In this document: positions 30,671-42,151 of the stretch, piece by piece | Layout of the letters: every line of letters begins with the position of its first letter | Numbering within the stretch: the first letter of the stretch is position 1 | Assembly: GCA_023053545.1 (NCBI GenBank) | Contig: JAKZAN010000001.1 | Location: forward strand, 9,940,565 to 10,004,564 | Reading direction: 5' to 3' | DNA from: Lepidurus packardi | Taxonomy: Eukaryota > Arthropoda > Branchiopoda > Notostraca > Triopsidae | DNA: 64,000 nt | Notes under the pieces: generated by a model | What the model was told of the DNA's origin: nothing | The model's database searches: none | The model's input: only the letters and a program-made list of their open reading frames with translations | Made by a program: the position numbers and the translations under genes

Positions 30671-33600
30671 TTGCGTGAAAATTATCGTGATTTTCGAGAA
30701 GCTGGAATTCGACGTTTCTCTAAGGGACTTCAAGACGTCGCCAAATGGGAGGATTTATGCAAGTTGGAAAGGGTGAACCAGCATCCTCTCGACGTGCAAA
30801 TGTCAGCATTGAGATCCGTAATGACTGACAAAATGCACCAGGCCATCGAGATGATTTTAAACGTCACACCCGAGAATCACTACGAAATGGATAAAGTCCT
30901 CGACAAAATCGCCGAATACCTCCGAGGTCGCAAGAATGTGGCATTAGAAAGCGTAGAATTTGACGAGTGCTGCCAAAGCCAGTCAGAATCATTCGACGAC
31001 TATTTGATTCGCCTACAAAAAATCGCCGGTTGTGCAGACCTCTGCAGCGTATGTTGGGAAACACGTCTGACAACCCGGATTATATCCGGAATCAAAGACC
31101 AGAGACCCGCAAGAAGCTACTGAAGCTATTTCTTGGCTATTACGCCGTTCCCACCATTGCAAATTGCAGTAAACCTTTGCCGTACCGAAGAAAACGCGGC
31201 GAAAAACGCGCCCATTCTCTCAAAAGCCTCGATTAACGCGATTAATCTGGACAAAGCCCCCGAAGCCAGCCAACGAAGTCACCGAAGCAAAAACCGCAAT
31301 TCACAACCACAAACTGGGCCTGGCACCTGCCATAGATGCGGAACGTCGCACATAAATGGTAAATGTCCAGCGATGGGTCGAACATGCAGTATATGCCAGA
31401 AACCGAACCATTTCGCGAAAATGTGCAAGGGCAAGGACTCAAAAGCCCAACAGAAACCGTCGGAGAACACAGGACCAGAAAAAAAGATCGCCAGTATACG
31501 GATCCTGCAAGTTGGGAGGCGTAGCCGCGTTCCCCAAATCAGCGTCGAAATAAGCGATTTGGCCACTGGAGCAAGGTTAGGGAAAATATTCGCCGTACCC
31601 GACAGTGGAGCCGAAGCGACAGTAGCCGGCTTGGAGGTCATACACGCCTTGGGAATTCACGAGCACAATCTCAAATGTAAGAGCATAGACGGATTAGTAG
31701 CCGCGAATGACCTACAAATGGACGTTATTGGCGAAATAGACTCCATTATTGCCCTCAAAGGAATGTCAACCACGGAGACAATAATCGTGAGCCCACAGCA
31801 AAAGGGATTGCTGTTATCATGGACAGCATGCAAAGAGTTGGGAATCCTCCCAGAGCATTTCCCAGAACCCATTAAACTCCGATCAGTCCAAGAAAGCGAC
31901 AAAGCAGCCATAGACGATGCTCAACGGACGATGCTCAAGCAACAGCTGTTGACGAAGTTCGACGACGTATTTAGCGAGGAGGGAAATCTGGTTACGATGA
32001 ACGGACCGCCAATGAAAATCGAGTTACGGGAAAACGCCACTCCGTATACCGTCAATGGACCACGTCCCATCCCATATGCCCAAAGAGAAGAGGTGGAGAG
32101 GATGCTGGACGAAATGGAGCAGAGCGGCATCATCAGCCCCGTTACCGAACCAAGCGAATGGACGCACCCCCTCATAGTTGTCCAAAAACCAAAAGGAGGA
32201 ATACGTATTTGTGTCGACTTAACAAAGTTGAACGCCTTCGTAAAAAGACCCTTTCACCCAGTGCAGTCGCCAAAAGACGCACTAGCGAACGTGTCCATTC
32301 GAGACAGCTTTTTGTCGACGATGGACGCAACCCATGGATATTGGCAAATCCCGCTTGACGAAGCGAGCCAAAAGCTGACAACATTCGTCACCCCATGGGG
32401 CCGTTACGAGTTCCTAAGAGGAACCATGGGTCTAATATCTGCCAATAAGTGCAATATCTGCCAATAAGTGCAACATCCCGTGGAATTTCCACGGGATGTT
32501 GCACTTGTCAAAAGTAGTTGACGACATACTCGTCCACAACGAAACGTTGCAACAGCATGTCGAGAGCGTACGAGAGACTGTCCAACGCTGTCGCGAGGCC
32601 GGTATAACACTAAGCAGGAAGAATTTCGCATTCGCCGAGCCAGAAGTAAAATGGGCCGGTTATGTAGTCAAGAAGGGAGGAATCGCTGCAGACCCTGCAA
32701 AACTGGACGCGATTACCAAGTTCCCTCGGCCAACAAATATCACCGCCCTCAGATCATTTATGGGACTCGTCGAGCAGCTAGCTGACTTCTCACACGAAGT
32801 AAGCGCGCTAGCAACGCCATTACGCCCTCTTCTGAAAGCTTCAAACACGTTCGAATGGAACCACGACCATGAAGTCGCCTTCCTAGCACTTAAAAAAGCG
32901 CTGACAGCTCCACCCGTACTCGCCCCGTATGAACCGACGCTCGAGACAGCATTAATGACCGACGCGTCCAGGAAGAATGGCCTTGGATTTGCCTTACTTC
33001 AAAAACACGGGAGCCAATGGAAATTGATCCAGTGCGGTTCGCGATTTGTAACCGAAGCCGAAAGTCGCTACGCCATGGTAGAACTGGAACTAAGAGCTGT
33101 CGAGTGGGCCATGAAGAAGTGTCGATTACACCTTCTTGGCCTACCAAAATTCACGCTAATCGTACACCACCAGCCTTCAGTCACCATTTTGGACAAATAT
33201 ACGCTGGATGCCCTAGAAAACCCGCGTTTACAGCGAATGAAGGAGCGAATATCGCAATTCGTATTCAAAACGATCTGGAAAAAAGGGAAAAATCACTCCA
33301 TCCCAGAGGCATTAAGCCGTTCACCAGTCGCAGATCCCTCAGCAGAAGACCTAGAAGAGGATCACAATGCGAGTCAAGCATGCGACGCAACTATGAAAGT
33401 ACGAGCGATCGAAGCTACAGAGTCGAAGACAGCAATTCCCGACCAAATGTTGGAAAATTTGAAAAAGGTCGCAAAAGACGACCTGGAATATGGCGAAGTA
33501 ATTAATGCTGTCGAAAGTGGATTTCCCAAATCAAACGCGCAAGCTAGTAAAGCGATAAAACCCTACTGGAATATCCGAAATGAATTATCTACTTCGGATG

Positions 33601-34735
33601 GCCTTTTATTGTTCGGAGCTCGTATCGTCATCCCGAAAGCGGCAAGGAAAGACAATTTGGAAAATCTGCACGCTTCACACAAGGTATAGAGCGATCAAAA
33701 AGGCGAGCCCGACAAACCGTATTTTGGCCCGGCATGAACAACGACATTATGACTACGGTGCAAAGCTGCGTACCATGTCAAGAGCACCGCCCCTGCTTGC
33801 CACCTGAGCCGTTGTCAACCGAACCCACCCCTAAGCGAGCGTTCGAAGAAGTCGCGACAGACCTCTTTAAAGAAGGATCAAACGCATTTTTGGTATACAC
33901 CGATAGATTATCGGGTTGGCCAATCGTCGACGTATGGCGCGGACGAGACCCGACAACCGCGGACGTAGCACGTGCACTTGGAAGAAACTTCGTGGACTTC
34001 GGAGTTCCACTAAGGTTGCGATCCGACGGTGGCCCACAGTTTAAGTCCGCAGAATTCGCGGAGTTCTTAAAAAAATGGGGAGTAGAGCACAGGATTTCCA
34101 CCCCATACTACCCTCAGAGAAATGGTCTAGCAGAAGCCGCAGTTAAAGCAATGAAGTCGCTAGTAAAGAAGACTTCACCCTCAGGCGATTTGAACACAGA
34201 CTCATTCCGCAGAGGATTGCTTGAATGGAGAAACACTCCGAGAGAACATGGAAGATCCCCAGCGCAAATCGTCTTTGGCCGCCCATTGCGTTCCATCATT
34301 CCCGCTCACCAGATGGCATTCGAACCAGAGAATAAAATTGATTTAGGTCGAAGCGAAAGGAAAGCGGAGGAGCTGAAGAGAGCAACTAAAGAGCGGTATG
34401 ACAAAAGGACCAGAACGTTACCCCCTTTACAACAAGGAGATGCAGTCCGAGTCCAGAATCATACAACGAAGCGTTGGGACCAAACCGGCCTTATCGTAGA
34501 TGTAGGGAAACGAAGGGATTACCGTATCCTTTCGCCCACGGGTGCAGAGTACTGGAGGAACCGAAGATTTCTCCAACTGGACCATACTTCATCGGACGGT
34601 GAGCGCATCAGAGGAAATCCCGACGATGGCAGCGACACACCGAATCCTAAAACCCGAAAAGGAGTCACCTCCAGCGATGCAGTAAAGCGCAGGAGCCCAA
34701 GAATTGTCAAAGCCCCAAAGAAGCTAAATTTATAA
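30671..34735 (+). pseudogene. Gypsy-1 gag-pol, 5' truncated and frame-broken
   Basis: Gypsy-type LTR retrotransposon starting 55 bp after the PISD stop, with no 5' LTR seen. Gag piece 30671-31123; then a frame change; CCHC pair CHRCGTSHINGKCP and CSICQKPNHFAKMC (about 31330-31430); protease VPDSGAEATV (31600); RT with FLSTMDATHGYWQIPL (about 32310-32355). The frame stops at 32467 at a short inverted repeat and reopens at 32496 with KVVDDILV, the active-site box. RNase H ([15 protein letters not shown]) follows. The frame shifts near 33690-33734 inside the integrase zinc region. The integrase core (VATDLFKEG, LRSDGGPQF, NGLAEAAVKAM) and C-terminus run to 34735. Confidence 0.9.
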
Positions 34736-34802
34736 CTAATTTGCTATCTATGTTCCTAGTAATGTGAAAGCTTCAATCATAATTGGAATCTTAATGGGGG
34801 GA

Positions 34803-35224
34803 TGTGGTGAGTTGGTTAACTCATACAGTTACGTAATGCAGTGTAAAGCCACCAGATGTAGTGGCGGGATTAATACAGTCAGAACACAAACACAACAGTG
34901 GACCATGTAATTGTAAAGGAAATCTTTAGGTTTGGTCCTCGATTTCCTGCCAATGTGATAGTAAAGATTTGAAATTCCCGCCCTTCTCCCCTCCACTAGA
35001 TGACGCAATGAACCCGGAACTGGCCACCCCGGAAGTTACGCCAAGTGACGCTATAACTTTCATTGTTGTCACTTGTTTTGATAAGTCTTCTTGCTATCGT
35101 TAACCAGAGAGGAGCATTTTGCATTTTCTCCCAAAGTTTTCGTGCATTGTGCCCTCAGTTTTTCAACCTTAGAAGGTTCCTCATTTCATCCGGGTTGCCT
35201 GGACCAGGGGTAAGCGTTTTTTGC
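34803..35224 (+). repeat. Gypsy-1 3' LTR (right edge uncertain)
   Basis: A purine run (AATGGGGGGA) precedes TGTGGTGAGTTGGTTAACTC at 34803, the expected polypurine tract and LTR start. The right edge could not be fixed because no second LTR copy is present and hAT-2 is inserted at 35233. Part of 35041-35213 could instead be host sequence: a splice-donor-like CCAGGG/GTAAGC lies at 35213. Confidence 0.5.
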
Positions 35225-35232
35225 CTTTTTGT

Positions 35233-37798
35233 TAGGGTGACCATACGTCCCGTTTTGAACGGGACAGTCCCGTTTTTTCGTTCATTTTTAGGTGTCCCGT
35301 TTTTTTCCACCAAAAAGGCGGTTTTGTCCCATTTTTGAAAGAAATGGTAAACGTGCTGCATTTTTATTTACAAATGACGAATTCAAAGGAAGTTTAAATT
35401 CGAAATACATAATTAACGATCCCTAGTCGAAGCAAAAATTGCAGTAGTAGACCGACTGTTAAACACCGCGCCTTCTTCGCGGATCGAACTCGCTGTTCGG
35501 GCTCGTAAAGACGCTTTTTCCCCTCCGTTCTAGGCTGAGGAAGGGTAGAAGCTAAAAACTAAGGGAAAAAACGTCATCGAACTCCTCCGCCTCCCGGCTT
35601 GCGATTTGGCCTCGCAACACTTGCATCTATGAAGCGCAACGGTTTCTAGTTTAAGCGTTTGCTTGTTCTGTGTTCAAAAGTTTCTAGTTTTTTTAATCTT
35701 TGCAGTGTTCAGTGTGTTAACGTGTACAATGTCTAAGAAACGAAGTTGCACTTTTAATGATGATCTCCAAAAGGAGTTCAAGTTCATTAAACTGGACAAC
35801 CTTTGTAGTGACGGGTCAAAAGTTGTTTGCCAGCACTGTAACGTGCATTTCTCCATTGCTCACGGGGGGAAAAGCGATATCAATCAGCACTTACGAAGTC
35901 AAAAACATAAGAATGCTGAAAATAGTGTTGCTTCTCTTAAAAACATTACTTTGTTCATGGAAAAACAGAACGTGTAAATACTGAACGGTAAATACTGAAC
36001 GTGACAAAGTTGCCGCAAGTGAAGCTCTTTTTGCGTATCATACCGTGAAGCATGGCCAGAGCTTTCGCGCTAATGACTGCCTATCGTCACTAGTAAAAAA
36101 AACTTTACGAGCCAAAGTTTTCGTCCGCACGTACGAAGTCAGAAGCAATAATTACCAACGTTCTGTCTCCGTATGTGTTAAGTGAAGTAATGGACGACTT
36201 GAAAAGTACGAAAAGCACAACAATCAGCTTAGACGCCTCAAACAAGAAAGACATCAAACTTTTCCCTATCGTCGTACGTTACTTTTTGCCCTACTGTGGC
36301 GTTCGAGACAAAATAGTGGACTTTGTTTCCTTACCTGGTGAAACGTCTGACTTGCAAAGCAACATGTTAAAACAAGTTATTGCGAAATTTTCGTTGGAAA
36401 CGAAAATCGTTGCCTTGTGTGCCGATAACACAAATACTAACTTCGGCGGCTGCAAAAGACTTGGCAAAAATAACGTATGGCGAAAGCTCGAAACTGAATT
36501 AAAGAGAGACATCATCGGTATTGGTTGTGGTGCCCACATCATACACTATTGTCTCCAGTGTGCTGTCGATTGTTTACCCATTGATATTGAAAGTTTTGCT
36601 GTAAAAGTTTACAAGTATTTCAGTATTTACACAGTCCGAGTCGAGGAACTGAAATCTTTTTGTGACTTTGCTGGAAACGATTACGCAAGATTGTTGGAGC
36701 ATGGAAATACGCGCTTCTTATCATTATGTCCTTCAATTGAGCGAATTCTGAGCATGTTTGATGGGCTTCGGTCTTATTTCCTTTCCCAAGAAAAATGCCC
36801 AGTTATACTACGGAAATTATTTGAAGATCCGTGCTTGAGGCTATGGTTGTCGTTTGCAAGAGATCAAGTGGCCACGTTTCAAACGTACATCAGTATAGTC
36901 GAACGAGACAACGTTTCTGCCGTAGAAGTAGCCGCGTATATTGAAAAGCTTGTGTTCAATCTAGATTCCAAGAAAAGTTAGGTGTTTATAACCTCCGATG
37001 TCAAGAGGCAACTGGAGCTCTTGGTAGACTCAGGCGAAATTACTGAGGCCAGATTCTTTGCTGCAGTAGAAAATTTTTATGCAACCAGTTCGGAGTATCT
37101 AAGCAAGTGGAAAGGCAGTCTTGGAGGAAACGAGAAGTTCGTTTGGATTTTGCTTAGAAAGACGCCAGAATGGAAAGAAGTGCAGGAAAGCTTGACTGAA
37201 GAACTACTGGTTCGCACAGAAATACAAGAGACTCGCGTATTTGACCAATGGACTCTCATAAAGCCCATAATTCAGAGAGAGTTAAATAGCTGGAACGAAG
37301 AAAAAATTCCAGTTTCTGAACGGTGGGTACGGGTTTTTCTGAAATGGTAGAAAAACAGTTAGAGTATAAAGACTTCTGCAACATTGTCGAGTTCGTTCTC
37401 TGCCAACCAGGCACTACGTCCCCCGTTGAGCGTATTTTCTCCGTAATGAACGGCATGTGGACAAAAGATAAGTCGAGATTAAGCGTAGAAACCATGAGAG
37501 CTATGCTGATAGTGAGACAGAACAGTGTACTGGATTGTGAACATTTCTACGACAAAATAGTGAAAGACCGAAAGCTACTGAAGAGCATTTCTTCATCGAC
37601 GAAGTATTCCTGGGCTCGTAGAGGTGAGACGGAATCTCCTTCTACCTCTACTGAATAGAGCAACACAAAAAACTATTTGGCACCAATCAAACATGAGCGA
37701 AAATTGAAGGTAAGTTAATTTTTTTCCATTATCCCGTTTTGTCCCGTTTTCATGACTGAAATGTCCCGTTTTTGAGTCAGGGAAATATGGTCACCCTA
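35233..37798 (+). mobile_element. hAT DNA transposon (hAT-2), 2566 bp, complete ends
   Basis: Ends TAGGGTGACCATACGTCCCG and, inverted, TAGGGTGACCATATTTCCC, flanked by the identical 8-bp duplication CTTTTTGT (35225-35232 and 37799-37806). Both ends are rich in CCCGTTTT subterminal repeats. The transposase on the plus strand is described separately. 35.37-35.66 kb holds noncoding DNA with no other recognised element. Confidence 0.92.
35730..37658 (+). pseudogene. hAT-2 transposase, frame-broken
   Basis: Starts MSKKRSCTFNDDLQKEF at 35730, with a BED-type finger (VVCQHCNVHFSIAHGG, then H-x-H-like LRSQKHKN). The frame is lost after 35977. The core reopens at 36175: TTISLDASNKKDIKLFPIVV (first Asp), LCADNTNTNFGG, GCGAHIIHYCLQCA. 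A stop after 36978 is followed in the same frame to 37350, then a shift leads into the dimerisation block FCNIVEFVLCQPGTTSPVER and IFSVMNGMWTKDKSRLS. At least three breaks make it inactive. Confidence 0.88.
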
Positions 37799-37806
37799 CT
37801 TTTTGT

Positions 37807-38101
37807 TTACCATTCAAGTACATCTAATCTTAGAAGAAGCTTAGCCAAATAGTTTCAACCGCGAGTGCTGTGGTTTTTCCCTTTCGATAAGAAAGCAACA
37901 GAGTTGTAACAGGAGTCCTAATCGGTTTTTATTTTTCAGAAATACCCATAAAAAATTGTGAACGAAGTTCTTATCGTCTTGTTGTACTTTGGAGGTCATG
38001 GATGGCTCAATTCTCCTGAAATCCTAAGCAGCTTTTTTCTGTATGTTGTTTCCTATGTACGTTTATTGTACGTACGTATTTTTCTGTGATATATATATTA
38101 T
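37807..38101 (+). other. Spacer between hAT-2 and the PISD duplicate
   Basis: About 295 bp with a splice-acceptor-like tract (TTTTTATTTTTCAG at about 37940) followed by a short open stretch to 38018, then AT-rich DNA. It could be the partner of the donor-like site at 35213, which would make hAT-2 an intron insertion, but the joined frame was not convincing. Nothing else is seen. Confidence 0.25.
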
Positions 38102-38552
38102 GGGACCTTTTTTCAGTCTCCCTAACACTTGACTTGTGTTTTCTGTAACAGATGACGCTGCTCCACGGATCGCTTTGCCTCGTTCGTGGCATGCCTGTGC
38201 GCGAGCCTTTAAGGTAAGATCAATACAATCCCCTAAGGGAATTTCTTTTGACTAATACGATCTTCTGTATCTATCTGGCGTAGCAATTGCTATGTGAGTC
38301 AAGTACCTAATATGCTTTTATCTTGGTTAACAGGTACGTGCTTATGGCAGCTTGCCCTGGGCGACCCTGTCGCGCATCTGGGGACGACTGGCCAACACCC
38401 GTTTGCCTCGGTGGATGAGGAAGCCGGTCCTTGGCTTCTACGCGCGGACGTTTGGCGTAAACGTCGAAGAAGCCGCATCGGACAACCTGTCCGACTACTC
38501 CAGCATCGGCAAATTTTTTCGACGGCCGCTTAAACCAGGCGCACGCCCTATC
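38102..38552 (+). pseudogene. Truncated duplicate of PISD 5' exons
   Basis: Nearly the same sequence as 29313-29775, including the intron between the two exons: acceptor, first exon with the ...PRSWHACA... segment (missing 9 bp relative to the other copy), intron, and the exon ending FFRRPLKPGARPI. It then breaks off into a G-rich element. The catalytic exons are absent here. A few substitutions (R to G in AYRS/AYGS, Q to R, E to K) distinguish it. It is a partial duplication or the relic of an allelic or assembly copy. Confidence 0.85.
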
Positions 38553-38558
38553 AACACA

Positions 38559-38798
38559 GGCTCGTACCCAGGGGGGGGGGGGGGGGGGGGGGGTCGGGGT
38601 GTTTAAACCCCCATCGAAAGTTTCCGCCAATGAAAAATATACGTAATTCTAGCATATGGTATGGTACGCTATAACTTTTCTCGTTTTTCGTATCCCCCTT
38701 TGCTTACTGGAAAGATGGTATACGACAAAAATAGGATTTCAAGTTCTCGGGTAACCACCCCCCCCCCCCCCCCCGGGAAAAAAAATCCTGAGTACAGG
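38559..38798. mobile_element. Small G/C-homopolymer element at the PISD breakpoint
   Basis: Begins CAGGCTCGTACCCAGG, then a run of about 20 G, and ends with a run of about 17 C followed by GGGAAAAAAAATCCTGAGTACAGGCC. The two ends are roughly inverted (ACCCAGG versus ACTCAGG), as in the 15.93 kb element. No coding content. The class is uncertain, and homopolymer lengths may be sequencing artefacts. Confidence 0.35.
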
Positions 38799-38967
38799 CC
38801 TCCTCACCACCAATCAGAATAAAATCTCAGAAAAATTCCTCAGCCCTATAATTCGTGCGCATGCTCGGAAATCAACTTTAAAACCATACAACAATACTCA
38901 CCCCTTCTACCATTCACACACTTCCACACACACAAACGCTGCTGATGTTTGCCAGTATTGTCTGTTA

Positions 38968-40991
38968 ATGTCAAACAGATTGTTCCTCGCTGGAACACGA
39001 ATGAACCGACAAACAACGCAGACCACACTGTTTAGTTTCATTACTAAACGACCAAAGGTGGATGTTCTAGAGATGGATGAGATGGATGTTGTAGACCCAA
39101 TTGTGAATAAGGCTGCGCCACGATCAACATTGACAGAGCAGCCATCTCAAGATGAACAAGTGTTTGCAGTTACGCCTCTTTCTCCTCCTCCTATTCTTCC
39201 GTCAGACATTAGTGCTTGCCTATCAATGTCTGCTCCTCCTCATATCCGGTTCAATCTTCTAGTGAATCCCTGGATGCCTGGTGAGGATTATAATTTCCCT
39301 GGCGTACAAGAGGCTGGTAAGAATAGTCGGTTTCAGGTCGGTTGGTTCAAACGCTTCCCTTGGCTCGTCTACAGCCGAAGTGAAGAAGGCGCTTTCTGTA
39401 AGGTTAGTAGGGTATGTTTGTTCTTGACTTGTCAAATACCTGATATTAATTATATGCTTACTAAAAATTTTTAGTTCTGCGTGGTGTTTGCGCCGGAGAA
39501 CGTACGTAACCAGGCTCTAAAAACGCTGGTCTCAAAACCGCTGAATCGCTACAAAGATGCTATAGAGATTTGCACTGCGCACGAGCAATGTAACTATCAT
39601 AGAGAAACCACGTTGAAAGCAGAGGAATTCATCAAGCGGTATAGCGATCCATCAGCTGACATCATACACACCTTGGAATCTACTCGAAAAGAACAGGTGG
39701 AGGAAAACCGTCGAAGGTACAGGGAATGGTACTTGGAATTATTTAGAATTACAAGATATATGCAAGTTAATGTCCTTCTTTCAGACTCTTGCCTGTAATA
39801 AAGACAGTGATATTCTGTGGACGTCAAAACCTACCGCTGCGCGGTCATAGAGATTCAGGAAATCTTCAAGGTAAAGCTGACTCTTCTGAGGTCAACGATG
39901 GTGTATTCCGAGCAGCGCTTCGTTTCCGCTTGGATGCTGGTGACACAACCTTGAAGAAGCACTTAGACCATTCTGCTGCAAACGCCACATATTTGAGTTG
40001 GCAAAATCCGAATGAAACTATCGATGCTTGTGGACTCATCCTTGCACGTGCTGTTGCTGAAGAGGCTCGCCAAGCGAAGTTTTACAGTGTCCTCGTCGAC
40101 GAGACGACAGATTCATCTACAAAAGAACAGTGCTCCATCTCCCTCCGCTACATCAAAGACAACGCTGTTCAAGAAAGATTTCTAGCATTTTGTAATCTGC
40201 AGGGTGATATGACAGCAGCGTCTATTGCAAGAACGATTATCAGCAAGTTGACAGAACTGGAAATGGACGTGTCGTCAATTCGCGGCCAAGGATATGATGG
40301 GGCGTCTACCATGAGCGGAAAGCTTAACGGCGTTCAAGCTGAAATCAAGAAGGTATCTCCGGCAGCACCATATGTTCACTGCGCGAACCATCTTCTGAAC
40401 TTAGCTGTTCAGAAAGCTTGCTCTCTACCAGCTATTCGCAATGCCCATGGCCAGGCACAAGAAGTTGCCAATTTCTTCAATACTTCAGCCAAACGTACTA
40501 CATGTTTGCAGTCAAAAGTGGAATCAACTTTCTCACAGAAGAAACTGAAGAATCTCTGCCCAACTCGTTGGGTTGAAGTTCATTCGGCACTCATCAGATT
40601 CGCGGAAATGGTGTGCCCTGTGTTAGAAGCCTTGGAGGAGCTCTCACTGCAAGGTAGGTCGTAGGTGTACAGTGAAAACTGAAAAGGCTCTGATGTAAGA
40701 AATAAACACAAGCATAAGTGCATTATGCGATTTCTTCTCTTTGTAGGCCATTCACAAGCTACCATTCTGGTTCGAGGACTTGGTAGTTGTGACTTCTTCG
40801 TATCGTTATTTGTGATGGAGGATATTTGTGGCCTACTCCTCCCTTTGTCTAAATCGCTGCAGTCATCCACCGCTGACATCATTGGGGGCATGACACTTGT
40901 CGACGAAATAATCCAAATTCTAGAAGGACGAAGATCAAATGCTGAGAACGAATTTAAGGACATCTACAAAAAGCTCGCTGCTGTTTGTGAG
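38968..40991 (+). pseudogene. hAT-3 transposase, ZMYM1/TTF-finger type, cut by a Gypsy element
   Basis: Four exons can be read: 38968-39402 (MNRQTTQTTLFSFITKRPKV, then a TTF-type region VGWFKRFPWLVYS with FCK at the end), 39474 to about 39717 (FCVVFAPENVRNQALKTLV), about 39785-40651 (VIFCGRQNLPLRGHRDSG; VLVDETTDSSTKEQCSISLR with catalytic Asp; GQGYDGASTMSGKLNGVQ; VHCANHLLNLAVQKA) and 40747-40991 (FFVSLFVMEDICGLLLPLS). The gene stops where the Gypsy-2 LTR begins, so the C-terminal dimerisation part is beyond the Gypsy element, outside the window. The frames before that are largely open. Confidence 0.85.
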
Positions 40992-41193
40992 TGTAGTGTA
41001 GCTATACTATTAAGTTATGTCAGGGTTAACCTTTTGGAATGTTTGCCTTGATCTTTGTTGACCCTTGTTTGGCAATTCCCTTTATGCCAAGTGACCTCGA
41101 CTTGTACTATGTACTCTTGTATATATGGAGTCAATCCTTGTTAATAAAGTCAGTCGTAGTTAACCCAACATTCGGTAACTTACATATATTACA
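40992..41193 (+). repeat. Gypsy-2 5' LTR
   Basis: 202 bp, TGTAGTGTAGCTATAC to TATATTACA. Contains TATATA near 41119 and AATAAA near 41144, the likely promoter and poly(A) signals. It is followed at 41195 by TGGCGCAGTCGGTAG, the probable primer-binding site. The 3' LTR is outside the window, so edges are inferred from TG/CA and the primer site. Confidence 0.7.
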
Positions 41194-41227
41194 TTGGCGC
41201 AGTCGGTAGACCTCTCTTACGTACAAC

Positions 41228-42092
41228 ATGGCTACTAGTGAGGAGAATTCGTCGTCCTCTGGCCACAAAGTGTTCGTGAAACCTGATAGTTTTTTCGGTA
41301 ACGAACAAGATTGGTACGAGTGGAGAGAGCATTTCGAATGTTGTGTGCGGTTCAATGATTACGATTGTGAGGTAAAGAAGGCGAAGCGGGCGGACTTGTT
41401 AGCCCTTGCACTTAAGGACAGGGCAGTGAAAGTCTACAAAACATGGAGCAAAAAGTGAAACGCGATTCTTCGTTGGCACTTGATGAGCTAGAGAAAGTTT
41501 TTGGACATAAGAGTGCTGCAGTGTGGCAAAGACAATTTGACACTACTACCCGGGAAAAGGGTACTACGGTTGGAGAGTTTGCGGCGGAGTTAAAGCATCT
41601 CCATGTGAAAGCGTTTACGACAATGGATGCTGCAACTAGGGAGGAAATCATTTTGAGACGATTGTTAAACTCCTTAGATGGCAACAAGGTCGTCACGTCA
41701 TAAAGATGGCGAAGCCTGAGACCTTGCACGAGGCCATCGAGGCAGTATTCCAATTCGAATCTATCATGGAGGAAGAAAAGGTGGTTGCAGCGGGTGCTGG
41801 CGCTGGTTTGGCGGTTGCAGCAGGTGTTGGCGCTAAGTTGATGAACGATTCGGATCAAAAAGAAGTCGGTATGATTTCGACGCCTACAGACGTGAGCAAA
41901 ATGACAGCTGTATCGTCTTCTTCAGAACTGGATCAAAGGATGAGGAGTCCGGAAGGAAAGGTGGAGCTTATTTTGGAAAAGTTGGTTGGCAAGACAAATG
42001 CCAGACGCTGTTACAATTGCGGCGAGGAAGGACATTTTAAGCGAAACTGTGAGAAGCTGAAGCAGAAGAATCGTTCGGGAAAAGCCAATTAA
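41228..42092 (+). pseudogene. Gypsy-2 gag, frame-broken
   Basis: Begins MATSEENSSSSGHKVFV at 41228 and reads a retrotransposon capsid-like helix region in three frame pieces (breaks near 41450 and 41700). The final piece has a CCHC knuckle CYNCGEEGHFKRNC (about 42009-42050). An alanine/glycine-rich insert (VVAAGAGAGLAVAAGVGAKL) is unusual for the family. Confidence 0.8.
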
Positions 42093-42151
42093 CTGGAGGT
42101 ACGGTTCCGTCTTCAGTTGCAAGTGATAAAGGAGCCAAACGGGACGGGGAA

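Noticed and set aside
33017-33505. 162-codon plus frame inside Gypsy-1
   Set aside because: Out-of-frame shadow of the RNase H region.
35063-35338. 91-codon plus frame reading hydrophobic text at the hAT-2 left end
   Set aside because: It crosses the hAT-2 terminus and a donor-like site, and a joined model to 37.94 kb did not keep frame with PISD.
41195-41210. Partial tRNA gene
   Set aside because: Only the D-arm-like part is present, at the LTR primer-site position; no anticodon or T arm.
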